A DNA stretch of 61,737 nt from JBCFAY01 sp038562375 (GTDB lineage: Bacteria > Bacillota > Clostridia > Christensenellales > CAG-138). Both the position numbers and the translations under genes were made by a program. The notes under the pieces were generated by a model. That model searched no databases and was not told where the DNA came from. It saw nothing but the letters and a program-made list of their open reading frames with translations. Of the stretch, positions 44,265-53,773 are shown piece by piece (position 1 is the first letter of the stretch; every line of letters begins with the position of its first letter). The DNA is taken from NCBI GenBank assembly GCA_038562375.1, contig JBCFAY010000019.1, positions 1 through 61,737 of the forward strand, in the 5' to 3' direction.

Positions 44265-46956
44265 TCGCGTCTCCCCCTTCCTCCAAAGGCAGCGTAAACC
44301 GAAAAATCGCGCCGCCTTCCTTGCCGTTCTCCGCCTCCAGGTTTCCGCCGTGCGCCCTGATGATGGATTTGCAGATCGAAAGGCCCACGCCCATCCCCCG
44401 CGAGGAATCGGATCCCTGCCGCTTGGTCGCGCCATAGCCCTCGAACAGGGTCGAAAGCTCCTCCTCGGCAATGCCCTCGCCGTGATCGATCACCTCGAAC
44501 ACCGCCGTTTGGCCGTCCTTTTTTACCTCTACCTCGACCAGGGCCGATTCGGGCGAGTGCTTGATCGCGTTTTCCAAGAGGTTGATGAGCACCTGCACGA
44601 TCAGCGTGCCGTCCATCGGGACGATCAGAAGCTCGCTGGGCACGCGCACGCGGATATTGCTCGAAACAAAGCGCTTGCGGATCCTGCTCACGGAGGCCGC
44701 GAGGATCTCCTCCGCCGCCTCCGGCGTCTTGGCGACGTTCATCGTGCCCTGCCTGATGCGCGTGACCGAGAGCAGGTTTTCCACCATGCGGATCAGCCAC
44801 TGCGAGTCCTCCTTGATGTTGCGGATCAGCCGCTCGCGCGTCGCGCGGTCGAACGATTCCTCGTTTTCGAGTATCGCGCTGCTCGCGCCGAGTATCCCCG
44901 TCAAAGGCGTGCGAAGGTCGTGGGAAATCGCCCTAAGGAGGTTGCTGCGCATCTTCTCCTTCTCCGCCTCCACCAGGATGCGGCGCTGCTCGTCCGAGAG
45001 CTGCTGCCGCTCGAGCGCCATCGCAACCTGCGATGCGATCGTGCGCAGAAACAGGAGCTGACCGTGGTCGATCGGCCCGGCGGAACAGGAGAGCCCGAGC
45101 ACGCCGAGCACCCGCCCCTGCGCGAGCACCGGCAGATAGAATGCCCGCGCCTGCGCGAACGTATCCGTACCCGCGCCTGCGGGCTTTTGATTGAGAAACA
45201 CCCAATGCGCGATCGCCTGCTCCTCTTTGGACTGAAAGGCGGGATCGTCCGCGTCCTCCGGCGCGCGCAAAATGCTGTATCCCTGCGCCTCCGCCGGATC
45301 CCTGGTATAGAAGATCGTGGAGCGCCCGAAGAGCTTGACGATGGTATCGTTCGTGAGCGCGACCGTGCTGTCGAGCCCGCGCGTCGATAAAAGGTTCTTG
45401 TTGATCTCAAAGAGCGCGTCGGTGCGCCGCTCACGCTCCACGGCGAGCTTCGCCTGATCCTTGATGCGCACCGTGAGCGTGCTCGTGATGAGCGCCGCAA
45501 CGAGCATGATCACCAGCGTGATCGGATGCCTGCTCAGCATCATAAACGTAAAATACGGCACCGTGAAAAAGTAATTGTAGGCGAGCACGCTCAGGGCGGA
45601 TGCGGCGATCCCGTAGAAATAGCCTGCAGTGAACCTTGAAACCAGCAGCACGCAAAGAAGATACGCCATGATCCCGCTCTGGTCGCTCATGCCGAGCGCG
45701 TCGAGCCAGAAGGACAGCAGCGTGGCCGCCGCAAGGAGCCCGAATGTCTTGAGCGTATCGGCCGTCGAGAATACAAGGTTCTTTCCCCACAGCGTCGTCG
45801 GGCGCTTATGGGCGTAAGCCGCGCTGCCGCCGGGAATGATGGAAACCTCTATGCCGGGGATCAGCTCTATCAGCCGATCCTCAAAATCCGTTTCAAAAAG
45901 AGCTGTGATCGTCCTTTTGTTGCGGCTTTTGCCCACGACGATGTTGGTGATGTGCGCGAGCTTCGCGTATTCGGCCACGGTTTGGGCGACGTCATAGCCG
46001 TTGAGCGTGACGATTTCCGCTCCGAGCTTTTCCGCGAGGGAAAGGTTGCTGCGCACGGTTTCGCGCTCGGAATCGCTCAGGCGCTCGTTTTGCGCGTCCT
46101 CGACATAGATGGCGGCCCACGGAGCGTAAAACGCCTCGGCCATCCTCGCGCACCAGCGGATGCACCGCGTGGAAAAAGGAGAGGCGCTCACGCACACGAG
46201 CAGCCTGCCGTTTGAAGCCCTGCTCGGGAAAGGACGCGCGGACTGATTTTCGTGGCCGATGCGGCTTGCTGCCTTGAGCATCGCAATCTCGCGCAGGAGC
46301 TTGAGGTTTTCCTCCGTGAAAAACGCGCTCCACTGCTCGTCGCCCTGCCTGAGGCTCAGGACCTTCCTCTCGTTAAAACGCACAAGCAGCTCGCCCGGAT
46401 CGATATCCACGAGCTTGACCATTTCCGCGCGGTCGAACACATAGTCGGGGACCGTCTCGTGCACCGGAATCCTCGTGATGTTTTCGACGACGTCGTTCAG
46501 GCTTTCGATATTCTGCACGTTGATCGTCGTATAAACGTCGATCCCCACGTTCAAAAGCTCCTCGATATCCTGATACCGCTTTTTGTTGCGCGCGCCCTCC
46601 AGGTTGGAATGCGCAAGAGAATCGATCAGTATGAGCTGCGGCTTTCGCGCGAGCGCCGCGTCAAGATCGAATTCCCTTTGCAATAGCGGATCGTTCGCAG
46701 CGCTTTTAGGCGGCATCACCGGAAGGCCCTTGATCAGTTGCAGGGTGTCCGGATGCATCCCCGGCTCCACGAAGCCTACCAGCACGTCGACGCCCAAGCG
46801 GAACTGCTCGCGCGCATCGTCGAGCATCGCATAGGTCTTGCCGACGCCTTCCGCATATCCAAAAAAAATTTTTAGCCGTCCGCGCCGGTACGTTCGTTCC
46901 CCTCGCGGGCGCTGCGCCGTCGGGACCCTCTCCGGGCGGCGGACTGCCTCGTCCAT
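44254..46956 (-). CDS. kdpD: KdpD-type sensor histidine kinase
   Basis: About 900 residues. KdpD N-terminal domain with a Walker-A-like loop (GYAEGVGKTYAMLDDA), a universal-stress-protein domain (VCVSASPFSTRCIRW), four membrane segments (about 400-500), GAF domain, HisKA with SHDLRTPLTGILG, and HATPase (NLLENAIKHS, GMGVGLSICKSII). ATG 46956 is placed by AAGGTG six bases upstream. It senses K+ limitation or salt stress. KdpFABC is absent here, so it may control the neighbouring cation genes or a distant pump. In the Walker motif, Glu replaces the more usual Pro. Confidence 0.93.
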   Translation of the reverse strand: MDEAVRRPERVPTAQRPRGERTYRRGRLKIFFGYAEGVGKTYAMLDDAREQFRLGVDVLVGFVEPGMHPDTLQLIKGLPVMPPKSAANDPLLQREFDLDAALARKPQLILIDSLAHSNLEGARNKKRYQDIEELLNVGIDVYTTINVQNIESLNDVVENITRIPVHETVPDYVFDRAEMVKLVDIDPGELLVRFNERKVLSLRQGDEQWSAFFTEENLKLLREIAMLKAASRIGHENQSARPFPSRASNGRLLVCVSASPFSTRCIRWCARMAEAFYAPWAAIYVEDAQNERLSDSERETVRSNLSLAEKLGAEIVTLNGYDVAQTVAEYAKLAHITNIVVGKSRNKRTITALFETDFEDRLIELIPGIEVSIIPGGSAAYAHKRPTTLWGKNLVFSTADTLKTFGLLAAATLLSFWLDALGMSDQSGIMAYLLCVLLVSRFTAGYFYGIAASALSVLAYNYFFTVPYFTFMMLSRHPITLVIMLVAALITSTLTVRIKDQAKLAVERERRTDALFEINKNLLSTRGLDSTVALTNDTIVKLFGRSTIFYTRDPAEAQGYSILRAPEDADDPAFQSKEEQAIAHWVFLNQKPAGAGTDTFAQARAFYLPVLAQGRVLGVLGLSCSAGPIDHGQLLFLRTIASQVAMALERQQLSDEQRRILVEAEKEKMRSNLLRAISHDLRTPLTGILGASSAILENEESFDRATRERLIRNIKEDSQWLIRMVENLLSVTRIRQGTMNVAKTPEAAEEILAASVSRIRKRFVSSNIRVRVPSELLIVPMDGTLIVQVLINLLENAIKHSPESALVEVEVKKDGQTAVFEVIDHGEGIAEEELSTLFEGYGATKRQGSDSSRGMGVGLSICKSIIRAHGGNLEAENGKEGGAIFRFTLPLEEGGDANGQ

Positions 46957-47210
46957 AAGAATCACCTTCTGTAGCTGAAGGAGTCGACTCCTTTAGCATA
47001 CTTTATAACATTTCATCGTCCTTGGGCAAGCGGGAGTTTCGCTCGAAAACCATTGCAGACGCCCGCGGATACCCGCGCTTTGAAAACAAAAGCAGGCTCG
47101 GGGGCGTTGATAACGCGCACGGGCGGATTGAAACCCGATGTATGTTGTCACACATTCGGCGGTGAATTCGTATTATGCAGTATGTTTATTTTGTAAGAGA
47201 GGTGAATCCC

Positions 47211-47354
47211 ATGCTTGGTTGTCTTCTTTTTTATTGTCTGCTCGGTAATGGCTGCGGCTGCGGCTGTGGTTGCCAGAATCAGTGTTGTAATCAATGCTCC
47301 AATCAATGCGGTAACCAGTGCGGCAATCAATGCCGTCGGTGCGGCTGCTGCTAA
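47211..47354 (+). CDS. Cysteine-rich 47-residue peptide with NQC repeats
   Basis: 47 codons, ATG 47211 to TAA 47354, with GAGGTG seven bases upstream and a strong terminator 87 bases downstream. Fifteen residues are cysteine: a short hydrophobic start (MLGCLLFYCLLG), a CGCGCGC run, then NQC repeats at four-residue spacing (positions 25-41) and a CGCC end. The cysteines sit at regular i, i+4 spacing. I do not recognise the family. It could be a metal-binding or spore-coat-like peptide, or a precursor of a modified peptide. It stands alone between kdpD and the antimicrobial-peptide resistance genes. Confidence 0.72.
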   Translation: MLGCLLFYCLLGNGCGCGCGCQNQCCNQCSNQCGNQCGNQCRRCGCC

Positions 47355-47440
47355 GGCTTAAAGTCCGCCCGCGCGGCGAAATTTAGCGGCGGGCCCGCGC
47401 ACATGAGCCGGCCGCCGGAATCGGAACATAACACAATACG

Positions 47441-47473
47441 CTCCCGGGCGAAAACGCCCGGGAGTTTTTCTTT
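47441..47473 (+). terminator. Terminator of the cysteine-rich peptide gene
   Basis: A perfect 10-bp stem CTCCCGGGCG/CGCCCGGGAG with an AAAA loop is followed by TTTTTCTTT. This confirms a short plus-strand transcript ending here. Confidence 0.9.
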
Positions 47474-47591
47474 ATAGACCCTGAACAATAAGCCCTGCGT
47501 ACGATGCCGGGACTACCCTGCGGCGATCAATGATTTGTTCTGCAAGCTCCGGGAAGGACCCGCATTTTACACGCTCGTACTCATCTTCCAT
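47472..47591 (-). CDS. Possible 39-residue small protein
   Basis: A minus-strand frame MEDEYERVKCGSFPELAEQI followed by IDRRRVVPASYAGLIVQGL, with AAGGA seven bases before ATG 47591. Balanced composition and ribosome site make it plausible. It resembles no family I know, and its end meets the terminator of the convergent peptide gene. Weakly supported. Confidence 0.3.
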   Translation of the reverse strand: MEDEYERVKCGSFPELAEQIIDRRRVVPASYAGLIVQGL

Positions 47592-47690
47592 ACATATCCT
47601 TATGTATCCTGAAGATGCTCTGCATATATAGCCGTGCCCGAATCGCGCCGATCCCTCGGCGTCCAAACCGCGCCGGTCCGGGCCGCGCCT

Positions 47691-49400
47691 TTACCATTTT
47701 ACGATCCTGTAGTATACCTTGGATGTCAAAAGATAGACCGCAAAATACAGCAGCGCGAACACCGCGCATACGCCGCCGATGCACCCGAGCACCAGGCCCC
47801 AGTCGTAGAGCATGAACGTCTGCAGCATGCGCGCCATGATCTTGGAAGCAAATACCATATGCAGTATCGTCATGCCGAGCGGGATGAAGAACACCCAAAG
47901 CACCTGGGCGTTGATCGTCGCCTTCACCTGCGCGTCGTCCATGCCGACCTTTTGCAGTATGGCAAACTGCGCTTTATCCTCGTAGCCTTCGGAAACCTGC
48001 TTGAAATAGATGATGAGCACCGTGACCGCGAGGAAGAGTATCCCGAAGAACACGCCGAGGAACAGCAGCCCGCCGTAGACGCCATAGCTATTCTCCCGCG
48101 CGCTAAAAACCTCCCGTACGGAGTATTCGCTGCCAAAACGGCCGATATAGAGCTCGTGAAGATCGCCCATAAACTTCAGGCACTGCTCCTGCGGGCCTTT
48201 TAGGTCAAAGCGCATGCCGCCGTCGAAATAAAGCAGGTTCGGCATATCCACAAAGACCGCGTCCTCCCGGACGTAATTGTCGCGCGGATATCCGCCGTCG
48301 GCGGGCAGCGCGTAGGTCAGCTTGTTTTTGTCCGCGCTGATTTTAAGGCCGTCCTCCTTCGCGAGCGCCACGATTTCCCGATCAAAATCGCGGATCGCCT
48401 CGGCGCCGTTCTCTTCGTCGATCCAGATGCAAACGTCGAACGCGTACATGCTCGAGAGCATTTCCTCCTGTCCGAGGTAAAGCGAAAGCGTGCCCGCGAT
48501 CGTCACGATCAGCATCGTGGAGAGGATGCAGATGGTCGCAAGCGATTTCGCGTTCTGCCGCATGCGCTGGAACATGCCGCCGATCGCGATGAAATTCCCG
48601 GGCCTGTAATAGAGCTTTTTATCGGCGCGAAGGAGCCTTAGCGCGACGATGCTGCCGGAGGTAAAAAGAATGCCGGTCGCGATAATCACCAGTATGGCCA
48701 AAAGAAAGAACAGGCCGAGCGCGGTTCCCGGCTGCTCGATGCTCCAGGCGTAATAATACGCGGCGATCAGGCAAAGCAGGCCGAACATAGCAAGCGGAAC
48801 GATGAGCTTTGAATCCTTTTCCCCGCGCCTTTCGCTGTTCATCAATTCGATGGGACTCGCGAGCCGCACCCGGCGGAAATTTAAGAGCGACGTAAACACA
48901 AACACGGCGAAGAACAATCCGAGCATGACGGCATACGCCACGGGCGCGATCGAAAACACGCTTCCCGCCGCGGCATGGATCATTTTGAGCAATATCAAAA
49001 ACAGCAGCCTTCCGAACACCAGTGCGACAACGATGCCCAATAGGACGCCGAAACCCAGCGTGATGAGGTTTTCCCACACGAGCACTCGCCCCACATGGCG
49101 CTTTTCCAGGCCCAGGATGCCGTAGAGCCCGAACTCCTTTTTGCGGCGGCCCACGATGAAGTTGTTGATGTAGACCATGAAGAAGAACGCGAATATCGCG
49201 AATACGATCAGACCGAAGGAAAACAGCTCCGTAGCCGTCCTGCCCGCGGGCAGATTGTTCAAGCCGTCCGAGAACAGCAGGCCGCCGATGAGCAGGAACA
49301 CGCCGCTGATGATCGCGGTGGTCAGGATATACGGGTAAAACGTCCTGCGGTCGCGGCGGATGTTGCCCCACGCCAGCTTCAGATAAAACGCTTTAGCCAA
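47691..49400 (-). CDS. BceB-type ABC transporter permease
   Basis: About 569 residues. FtsX/MacB-fold permease of the peptide-resistance group: N-terminal FYLKLAWGNIRRDRRTFYPYIL, membrane segments near 20, 60, 105, 155, 200 and 235, a large extracellular domain (about 330-470) and four C-terminal helices. The start is TTG 49400 or GTG 49409, overlapping the ATPase stop, with GGGGGT upstream. With the ATPase it forms a detoxification complex that also signals to the BceS-type kinase. Confidence 0.85.
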   Translation of the reverse strand: MAKAFYLKLAWGNIRRDRRTFYPYILTTAIISGVFLLIGGLLFSDGLNNLPAGRTATELFSFGLIVFAIFAFFFMVYINNFIVGRRKKEFGLYGILGLEKRHVGRVLVWENLITLGFGVLLGIVVALVFGRLLFLILLKMIHAAAGSVFSIAPVAYAVMLGLFFAVFVFTSLLNFRRVRLASPIELMNSERRGEKDSKLIVPLAMFGLLCLIAAYYYAWSIEQPGTALGLFFLLAILVIIATGILFTSGSIVALRLLRADKKLYYRPGNFIAIGGMFQRMRQNAKSLATICILSTMLIVTIAGTLSLYLGQEEMLSSMYAFDVCIWIDEENGAEAIRDFDREIVALAKEDGLKISADKNKLTYALPADGGYPRDNYVREDAVFVDMPNLLYFDGGMRFDLKGPQEQCLKFMGDLHELYIGRFGSEYSVREVFSARENSYGVYGGLLFLGVFFGILFLAVTVLIIYFKQVSEGYEDKAQFAILQKVGMDDAQVKATINAQVLWVFFIPLGMTILHMVFASKIMARMLQTFMLYDWGLVLGCIGGVCAVFALLYFAVYLLTSKVYYRIVKW

Positions 49401-50160
49401 CGAGCGCACCCCCGTCCGACAGCACCGAAAGGTTCGCGACGATCCGCTCGAAAAAGGCGCGGTTGTCGTCCTCGCCGCGGTAGATCTGCGAGAAGATCTC
49501 GCCGTCGCGGATAAAGAGCACGCGCGAGGCAAAGCTCGCGGCAAACGCGCTGTGCGTGACCATCAAAAGCGTCCTGCCGCCTTCGTTCAGCGAGCGGAAA
49601 TTCCCAAGGAGGTTCGCGGAGGATCTGGTATCGAGCGCTCCGGTGGGCTCGTCGGCCAGCAGGATGCGGGGGTTTGTGATAACGGCGCGCGCTACGGCCG
49701 CGCGCTGCTTCTCCCCGCCCGAAACCTCATAGGGGAATTTATGGAGCAGATGTTCGATCCCGAGCATATTCGCGACGGGCGTGATGCGGCTTTCCATCTC
49801 CCCAAGCGGCGTTTGGGAAAGCACCAGCGGCAAAAGGATGTTGTCCTTCAGCGAAAAGTTGTCGAGCAGGTTGAAATCCTGGAACACGAATCCGAGGTGC
49901 TTCCTGCGAAACTCCGACATCTCGCGGTCGCGGATCTGCGAGAAGCTCTTGCCGTCGAGGAAAACGTCGCCCTCCGTCGGCCGGTCGAGCGACGCGATAA
50001 TGTTCAAAAGCGTGGTTTTACCGCTGCCGGACGGCCCCATGATCGCGAGGAATTCACCCTCTTCGACCTCGAAGCTCACGCGCTGCAGCGCGACGCACTG
50101 CGCGACCCTCAGCTTTGAATAATAGACTTTTTTCAGATTGCTTACCTTTAATAAACCCAT
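49393..50160 (-). CDS. BceA-type ABC transporter ATPase
   Basis: A 255-residue single ABC domain of the LolD/MacB/BceA group: Walker A GPSGSGKTTLLN, signature VSGGEKQR, Walker B ILLADEPTGALD, and H-loop LMVTHS. ATG 50160 has GGAGG eight bases upstream. It powers the 47691-49400 permease. The set is encoded with its two-component system, the typical Bacillota arrangement for bacitracin/lantibiotic-type resistance. Confidence 0.92.
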   Translation of the reverse strand: MGLLKVSNLKKVYYSKLRVAQCVALQRVSFEVEEGEFLAIMGPSGSGKTTLLNIIASLDRPTEGDVFLDGKSFSQIRDREMSEFRRKHLGFVFQDFNLLDNFSLKDNILLPLVLSQTPLGEMESRITPVANMLGIEHLLHKFPYEVSGGEKQRAAVARAVITNPRILLADEPTGALDTRSSANLLGNFRSLNEGGRTLLMVTHSAFAASFASRVLFIRDGEIFSQIYRGEDDNRAFFERIVANLSVLSDGGALVG

Positions 50161-50259
50161 GCCGATCCTCCAAGCGTTGATGAGGGTATCATACAACGAA
50201 AAAAAGCGCCGGTTCCATGGCGGCGGCTTACATTTGGCCCGCTAAAACGAACATTTTTG

Positions 50260-51249
50260 TCACCTGAAGAGATCGGTACGGGAATCGGGAAACACGAGCG
50301 ATACCTTTGTGCCCGCGCCGACCTTTGACTCCACCCGGATCGAGACGCTCAAAGCGTCCGCCGCTTTTTTCGCTAAGTACAGGCCGACGCCGGACGCGCG
50401 GCTGTCGATGCGGCCGTTATAGCCCGTGTAGCCTTTGGCGAAGATGCGCGGCAGATCTTCCGCGCGGATGCCGATGCCGCTGTCCTTTATACAGAGCGCC
50501 GCGCCGTCCAGATACACGCGTATGCCGCCCGAAGGCGTATACTTGAGCGCATTTGAGAGGATCTGCTCGAGGATGAAGCCGAGCCATTTTTTATCGCTGG
50601 TCACCGTTTTCTCAAGCGGCGAGATCTCGATGGAAAGTTTCTGGTACACGAAAAGAATTCCGAATTTCTTGACGCTTTCGTGCACGACGTCGCTTAAGGA
50701 GCACGCCTCGAGCACAAGGTCGGAGGCGATGTCCGAGAGCTTGACGTACCTAAGGGCCAGGTCCGCGTACTGCTCGATCTTAAAAAGCTCCTGGCGGATT
50801 ACGCCCGCTTCCTCCCCTTCCATCTTTGAGAGCACCAGCCGAAGCGCCGCGATCGGCGTTTTGATCTGGTGCACCCACAGCGTGTAGTATTCGAGCGTTT
50901 CGCTATGCGCCGCAAAAAGCTGTCTGTTGAGCGCGTCGTACGCGCTGCCGAGAGCGTGAATCATCTGAATATAATCGGCCTCCAGCGCGTTGTTCGGCGC
51001 AGGAAGCGGCCGCGTGGCGTTAAAGAGTTCACACGAGAGCTCCTCGAGCGCCCTTTTGCGGCGCAAGAAACGTATGCCGTCGACCAAAAGGATCACAGCT
51101 AGGAAAAAGCTCAACAGCAGCACGATGTAGCGGGCGATGAGCCCATCCTGGTCGGCAAGGTATGAAACGCCGAGGACCGTAACCACGGCGATGACATAAA
51201 AGAGAAGCAGCGTCAGCCGGTATCTTAAAAAAGAAAGCAGCTTACTCAT
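50260..51249 (-). CDS. BceS-type intramembrane-sensing histidine kinase
   Basis: 329 residues. Two N-terminal membrane helices with almost no extracellular loop (LTLLLFYVIAVVTVLGVSYLA, YIVLLLSFFLAVILLVDGI), then phospho-acceptor His in LWVHQIKTPIAALRL and an ATPase domain (ILSNALKYT, SGVGLYLAKKAAD). This short sensor layout marks kinases that read the flux of a partner BceAB transporter rather than the drug itself. The start overlaps the response-regulator stop by eight bases. Confidence 0.92.
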   Translation of the reverse strand: MSKLLSFLRYRLTLLLFYVIAVVTVLGVSYLADQDGLIARYIVLLLSFFLAVILLVDGIRFLRRKRALEELSCELFNATRPLPAPNNALEADYIQMIHALGSAYDALNRQLFAAHSETLEYYTLWVHQIKTPIAALRLVLSKMEGEEAGVIRQELFKIEQYADLALRYVKLSDIASDLVLEACSLSDVVHESVKKFGILFVYQKLSIEISPLEKTVTSDKKWLGFILEQILSNALKYTPSGGIRVYLDGAALCIKDSGIGIRAEDLPRIFAKGYTGYNGRIDSRASGVGLYLAKKAADALSVSIRVESKVGAGTKVSLVFPDSRTDLFR

Positions 51250-51913
51250 GGACGGCGTATCCTTTGCCCTTATGCGTTACAATAGCGTCGGAGAGGCCCG
51301 CGTCGTCGAGCGTTTTTCTAAGGCGATTGACGTTGACGGTCAGCGTGTTGTCGTCTACAAATTCGTCGCTGTCCCATAGCGCGAGCATAAGCTCTTCCCG
51401 GCCGACAACGCCGCCTTTTTTTGAAAGCAGCATCTGCAGGATTCGCGCTTCGTTGCGCGTAAGCTCCGTCCGCCGCCCTTCAAAATTCAGGCACAGCGCG
51501 CCCGCGTCCAGCGTTGCGCCGCGCAGAGAAAGCGTATTCGGCGATTCGTAATCATAGGCTCGGCGCAGCATGGCCTGTATCTTGGCGACCAACACCTCCA
51601 TCGACACGGGCTTGGCGATATAATCGTCTCCGCCCATGTTCACCGCCATCACGATATCCATATTGTCCGAGCGGGAGGAGAGGAATATCACGGGCGCCTT
51701 CGACCGCTTACGGATCTCGCCGCACCAGTAATAGCCGTTGAAAAACGGCAGGGAGATATCCATCAATACAAGGTGCGGCGCGGTTTTTTCAAACAGGGCC
51801 GACACATCCGAGAAATCCTCCGCAATACATGCCTCAAAGCCCCAGCGTTTAAGATGCCGCTCGATCTCGGATGCGATCACCTTATCGTCCTCGACGATCA
51901 GTATCCTATACAT
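51242..51913 (-). CDS. BceR-type response regulator
   Basis: 223 residues. Receiver domain (ILIVEDDKVIASEIE, Asp in LVLMDISLPFFNG, IAKPVS) and OmpR-type winged helix (LTRNEARILQMLLSKKGGVVGREELMLALWD, then AIVTHKGKGYAV). First gene of the RS-AB cluster. The gap between kinase and ATPase genes (50161-50259) probably holds the regulated promoter. Confidence 0.93.
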   Translation of the reverse strand: MYRILIVEDDKVIASEIERHLKRWGFEACIAEDFSDVSALFEKTAPHLVLMDISLPFFNGYYWCGEIRKRSKAPVIFLSSRSDNMDIVMAVNMGGDDYIAKPVSMEVLVAKIQAMLRRAYDYESPNTLSLRGATLDAGALCLNFEGRRTELTRNEARILQMLLSKKGGVVGREELMLALWDSDEFVDDNTLTVNVNRLRKTLDDAGLSDAIVTHKGKGYAVHE

Positions 51914-52000
51914 AGCCCGCCCCTTTCCGGCCGGAACCGGCGGTTTGCAGCCGGTATCTTTGGGAGTATATCCGTAATTCCCGCAATAAAACGGGTTGCG

Positions 52001-52459
52001 TTACCTTCTCGCCTTGCCCGTGATCTTTTCAATGCAAATCTCGTAAACCGCCGTTTCGGGCATTGCCTTTTGCAGGTATTTCATGCCGGTTTCCTTGAAG
52101 CGGCTGCTGTACTTGTCCATCAGCAATTGAAGGCCCGCCTCCGGGGTCTGCGACAGCGCCGCCGTCCCAAAGACGATCGCGCTTTCGTACTTCGTGGAAA
52201 ACTTCTCGGGCAGCACCTCCGTTTTTCCCACCACGGTCAAGCAGACCTTCGGATTGCCCTCAATGTTCCTCGCCTTCTTGCCCCCCTCCGCGGTGCCGTG
52301 GATATAGATTTTCCCCTCCCCCACCGCGTAGCTGACGGGTACGCCGTACGGGGTTCCGTCCCCGCCGACCGTGGAAAGCACGCCGTACTCCCCGTTCAAC
52401 AGGATCGCCATCGCGTCCTCCTCGGACAGCCGGCGGTCCTTCCTCCTCATTTCATCCAT
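52001..52459 (-). CDS. Pyridoxamine 5'-phosphate oxidase-like flavoprotein (NimA-like)
   Basis: 152 residues starting MDEMRRKDRRLSEEDAMAIL. The split-barrel flavin-binding fold is shown by GEYGVLSTVGGDGTPYGVPVSYAV, IYIHGTAEGGKKARNI and VCLTVVGKTEV. GGGAGG lies eight bases before ATG 52459. Relatives bind FMN or F420 and some reduce nitro compounds. The specific substrate is unknown. Single-gene unit downstream of the radical SAM gene. Confidence 0.85.
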   Translation of the reverse strand: MDEMRRKDRRLSEEDAMAILLNGEYGVLSTVGGDGTPYGVPVSYAVGEGKIYIHGTAEGGKKARNIEGNPKVCLTVVGKTEVLPEKFSTKYESAIVFGTAALSQTPEAGLQLLMDKYSSRFKETGMKYLQKAMPETAVYEICIEKITGKARR

Positions 52460-52564
52460 TCGCTTCGCCTCCCAAACCGATCGTTTCCGTGCGATTCCAT
52501 CATACCATACCTTCCGAATAAAACAGGCATGCCCCGCAAAAGACATGCCGTTTGTCCGCGCCCC

Positions 52565-53773
52565 TCATGCGCCCGTTGAATACCTCCAGATGTCCCGCTC
52601 CATGCAGACGTTCAGCCCGCAGCATTGCGCCGGTTCGAGGCCATACTTTTGATACAGCCCGGCGAAGAGTTCCTTCACCCTGCGATAGTATTCGATGCCC
52701 GGCGCGCTCATGCTCCCCATGACGGGCCTGCCCATCGGCATCCAGATCGACGCCGTCGGGATGATCCCGCGCTCGGCGAGATAGGTCGCGCCCTCCTTTA
52801 GGCTTTCATAGCCTTCGAGCCCGATGATGAAGTTGGAAAACGCCGAGCCGCCGCCGTATTTGTTTGCGATATACTCAAGGGCGCTCAGGTGGCTCTCACG
52901 CGTCGTAAAAGCCATCTTGCCGGGCGTGATGATTTTGGCGCGCTCCTCGTCCCAAACCTCGATGCTGTACGCGATCCTGTCCGCGCCAAGTGCAAAGTAC
53001 CCGTCGATCAAGCCGTAATCCGACGGCGGAGTAATATAAAGAAGCAGCTCGCCCTTGATGTTGCGCATCCCGACCTTGGAATCGATCTCCTTTAGATACG
53101 ATTGAATATACTTCGCTTCGTTTTCGCCGGAAAACGTCGACCCGCCCGTGATTTGAATGCTGTTGCAGCCCGCATGGTCGAACCCGTATTTCACGATCTC
53201 CGCGACGTCGGAAGCTTCGAGAGCGGCAGGCTGAGGTTTGTTCTTGTTCGCCCTTGCTTCAAAGTCGGCGCCGCTAAAGCAAAACTCGCAGGGTTTTCCC
53301 GCCGCCGCATACTCGCAGGGCCATAGGCATTGGAACGCGACCCAATCGACCCCCTGGATCACCGCGTTTCCGATAAATTTGGTTCCGCGCGAGGTCTTTT
53401 GCCGGTAGAAATCCGTCTTCGGCGGGAAGGCAACAAAATCAACAAATTCGGATTTATAAAGGAGCGCCGCTTTGCCGTCGACAAGCTCCAGCGCAAACGG
53501 CGTGCCGAGCTCGGAGGCATACTTTAAAAGCTTCAGGTTGCTCCACGAAAGCATACCGCCGAGATACTGCAAGTGAAAGCCCATATCCGTCAGCTGCACA
53601 ACCGTCCCGTCGGACAGGAAGAAGCAATTGCAGGTCAGCGGGCTGATGTTCAGCCGATAGTCGCTGCCATATTTCTTATAAACATCCTTGCCGACTTTTA
53701 GCCCGCGGCTAACGACAAGGCATTTTAGTTCAACGGAATCTATCGTGTCGTTGTCAAGGCGATAGGTATTCAT
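52565..53773 (-). CDS. Radical SAM protein with CX8CX2C cluster motif
   Basis: 402 residues. The likely cluster ligands are Cys153-x8-Cys162-x2-Cys165 (WPCEYAAAGKPCEFC), where classical enzymes have CX3CX2C. An ITGGST-type SAM-binding strand follows (NSIQITGGSTFSGENEA), with further barrel segments and a C-terminal CCGLNVCMERDIW. An N-terminal domain of about 140 residues precedes the barrel. ATG 53773 is weakly supported by GCGGGG. A longer in-frame extension is Arg/Ser-rich and rejected. I cannot name its substrate; neighbours give no clear pathway. Confidence 0.78.
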   Translation of the reverse strand: MNTYRLDNDTIDSVELKCLVVSRGLKVGKDVYKKYGSDYRLNISPLTCNCFFLSDGTVVQLTDMGFHLQYLGGMLSWSNLKLLKYASELGTPFALELVDGKAALLYKSEFVDFVAFPPKTDFYRQKTSRGTKFIGNAVIQGVDWVAFQCLWPCEYAAAGKPCEFCFSGADFEARANKNKPQPAALEASDVAEIVKYGFDHAGCNSIQITGGSTFSGENEAKYIQSYLKEIDSKVGMRNIKGELLLYITPPSDYGLIDGYFALGADRIAYSIEVWDEERAKIITPGKMAFTTRESHLSALEYIANKYGGGSAFSNFIIGLEGYESLKEGATYLAERGIIPTASIWMPMGRPVMGSMSAPGIEYYRRVKELFAGLYQKYGLEPAQCCGLNVCMERDIWRYSTGA

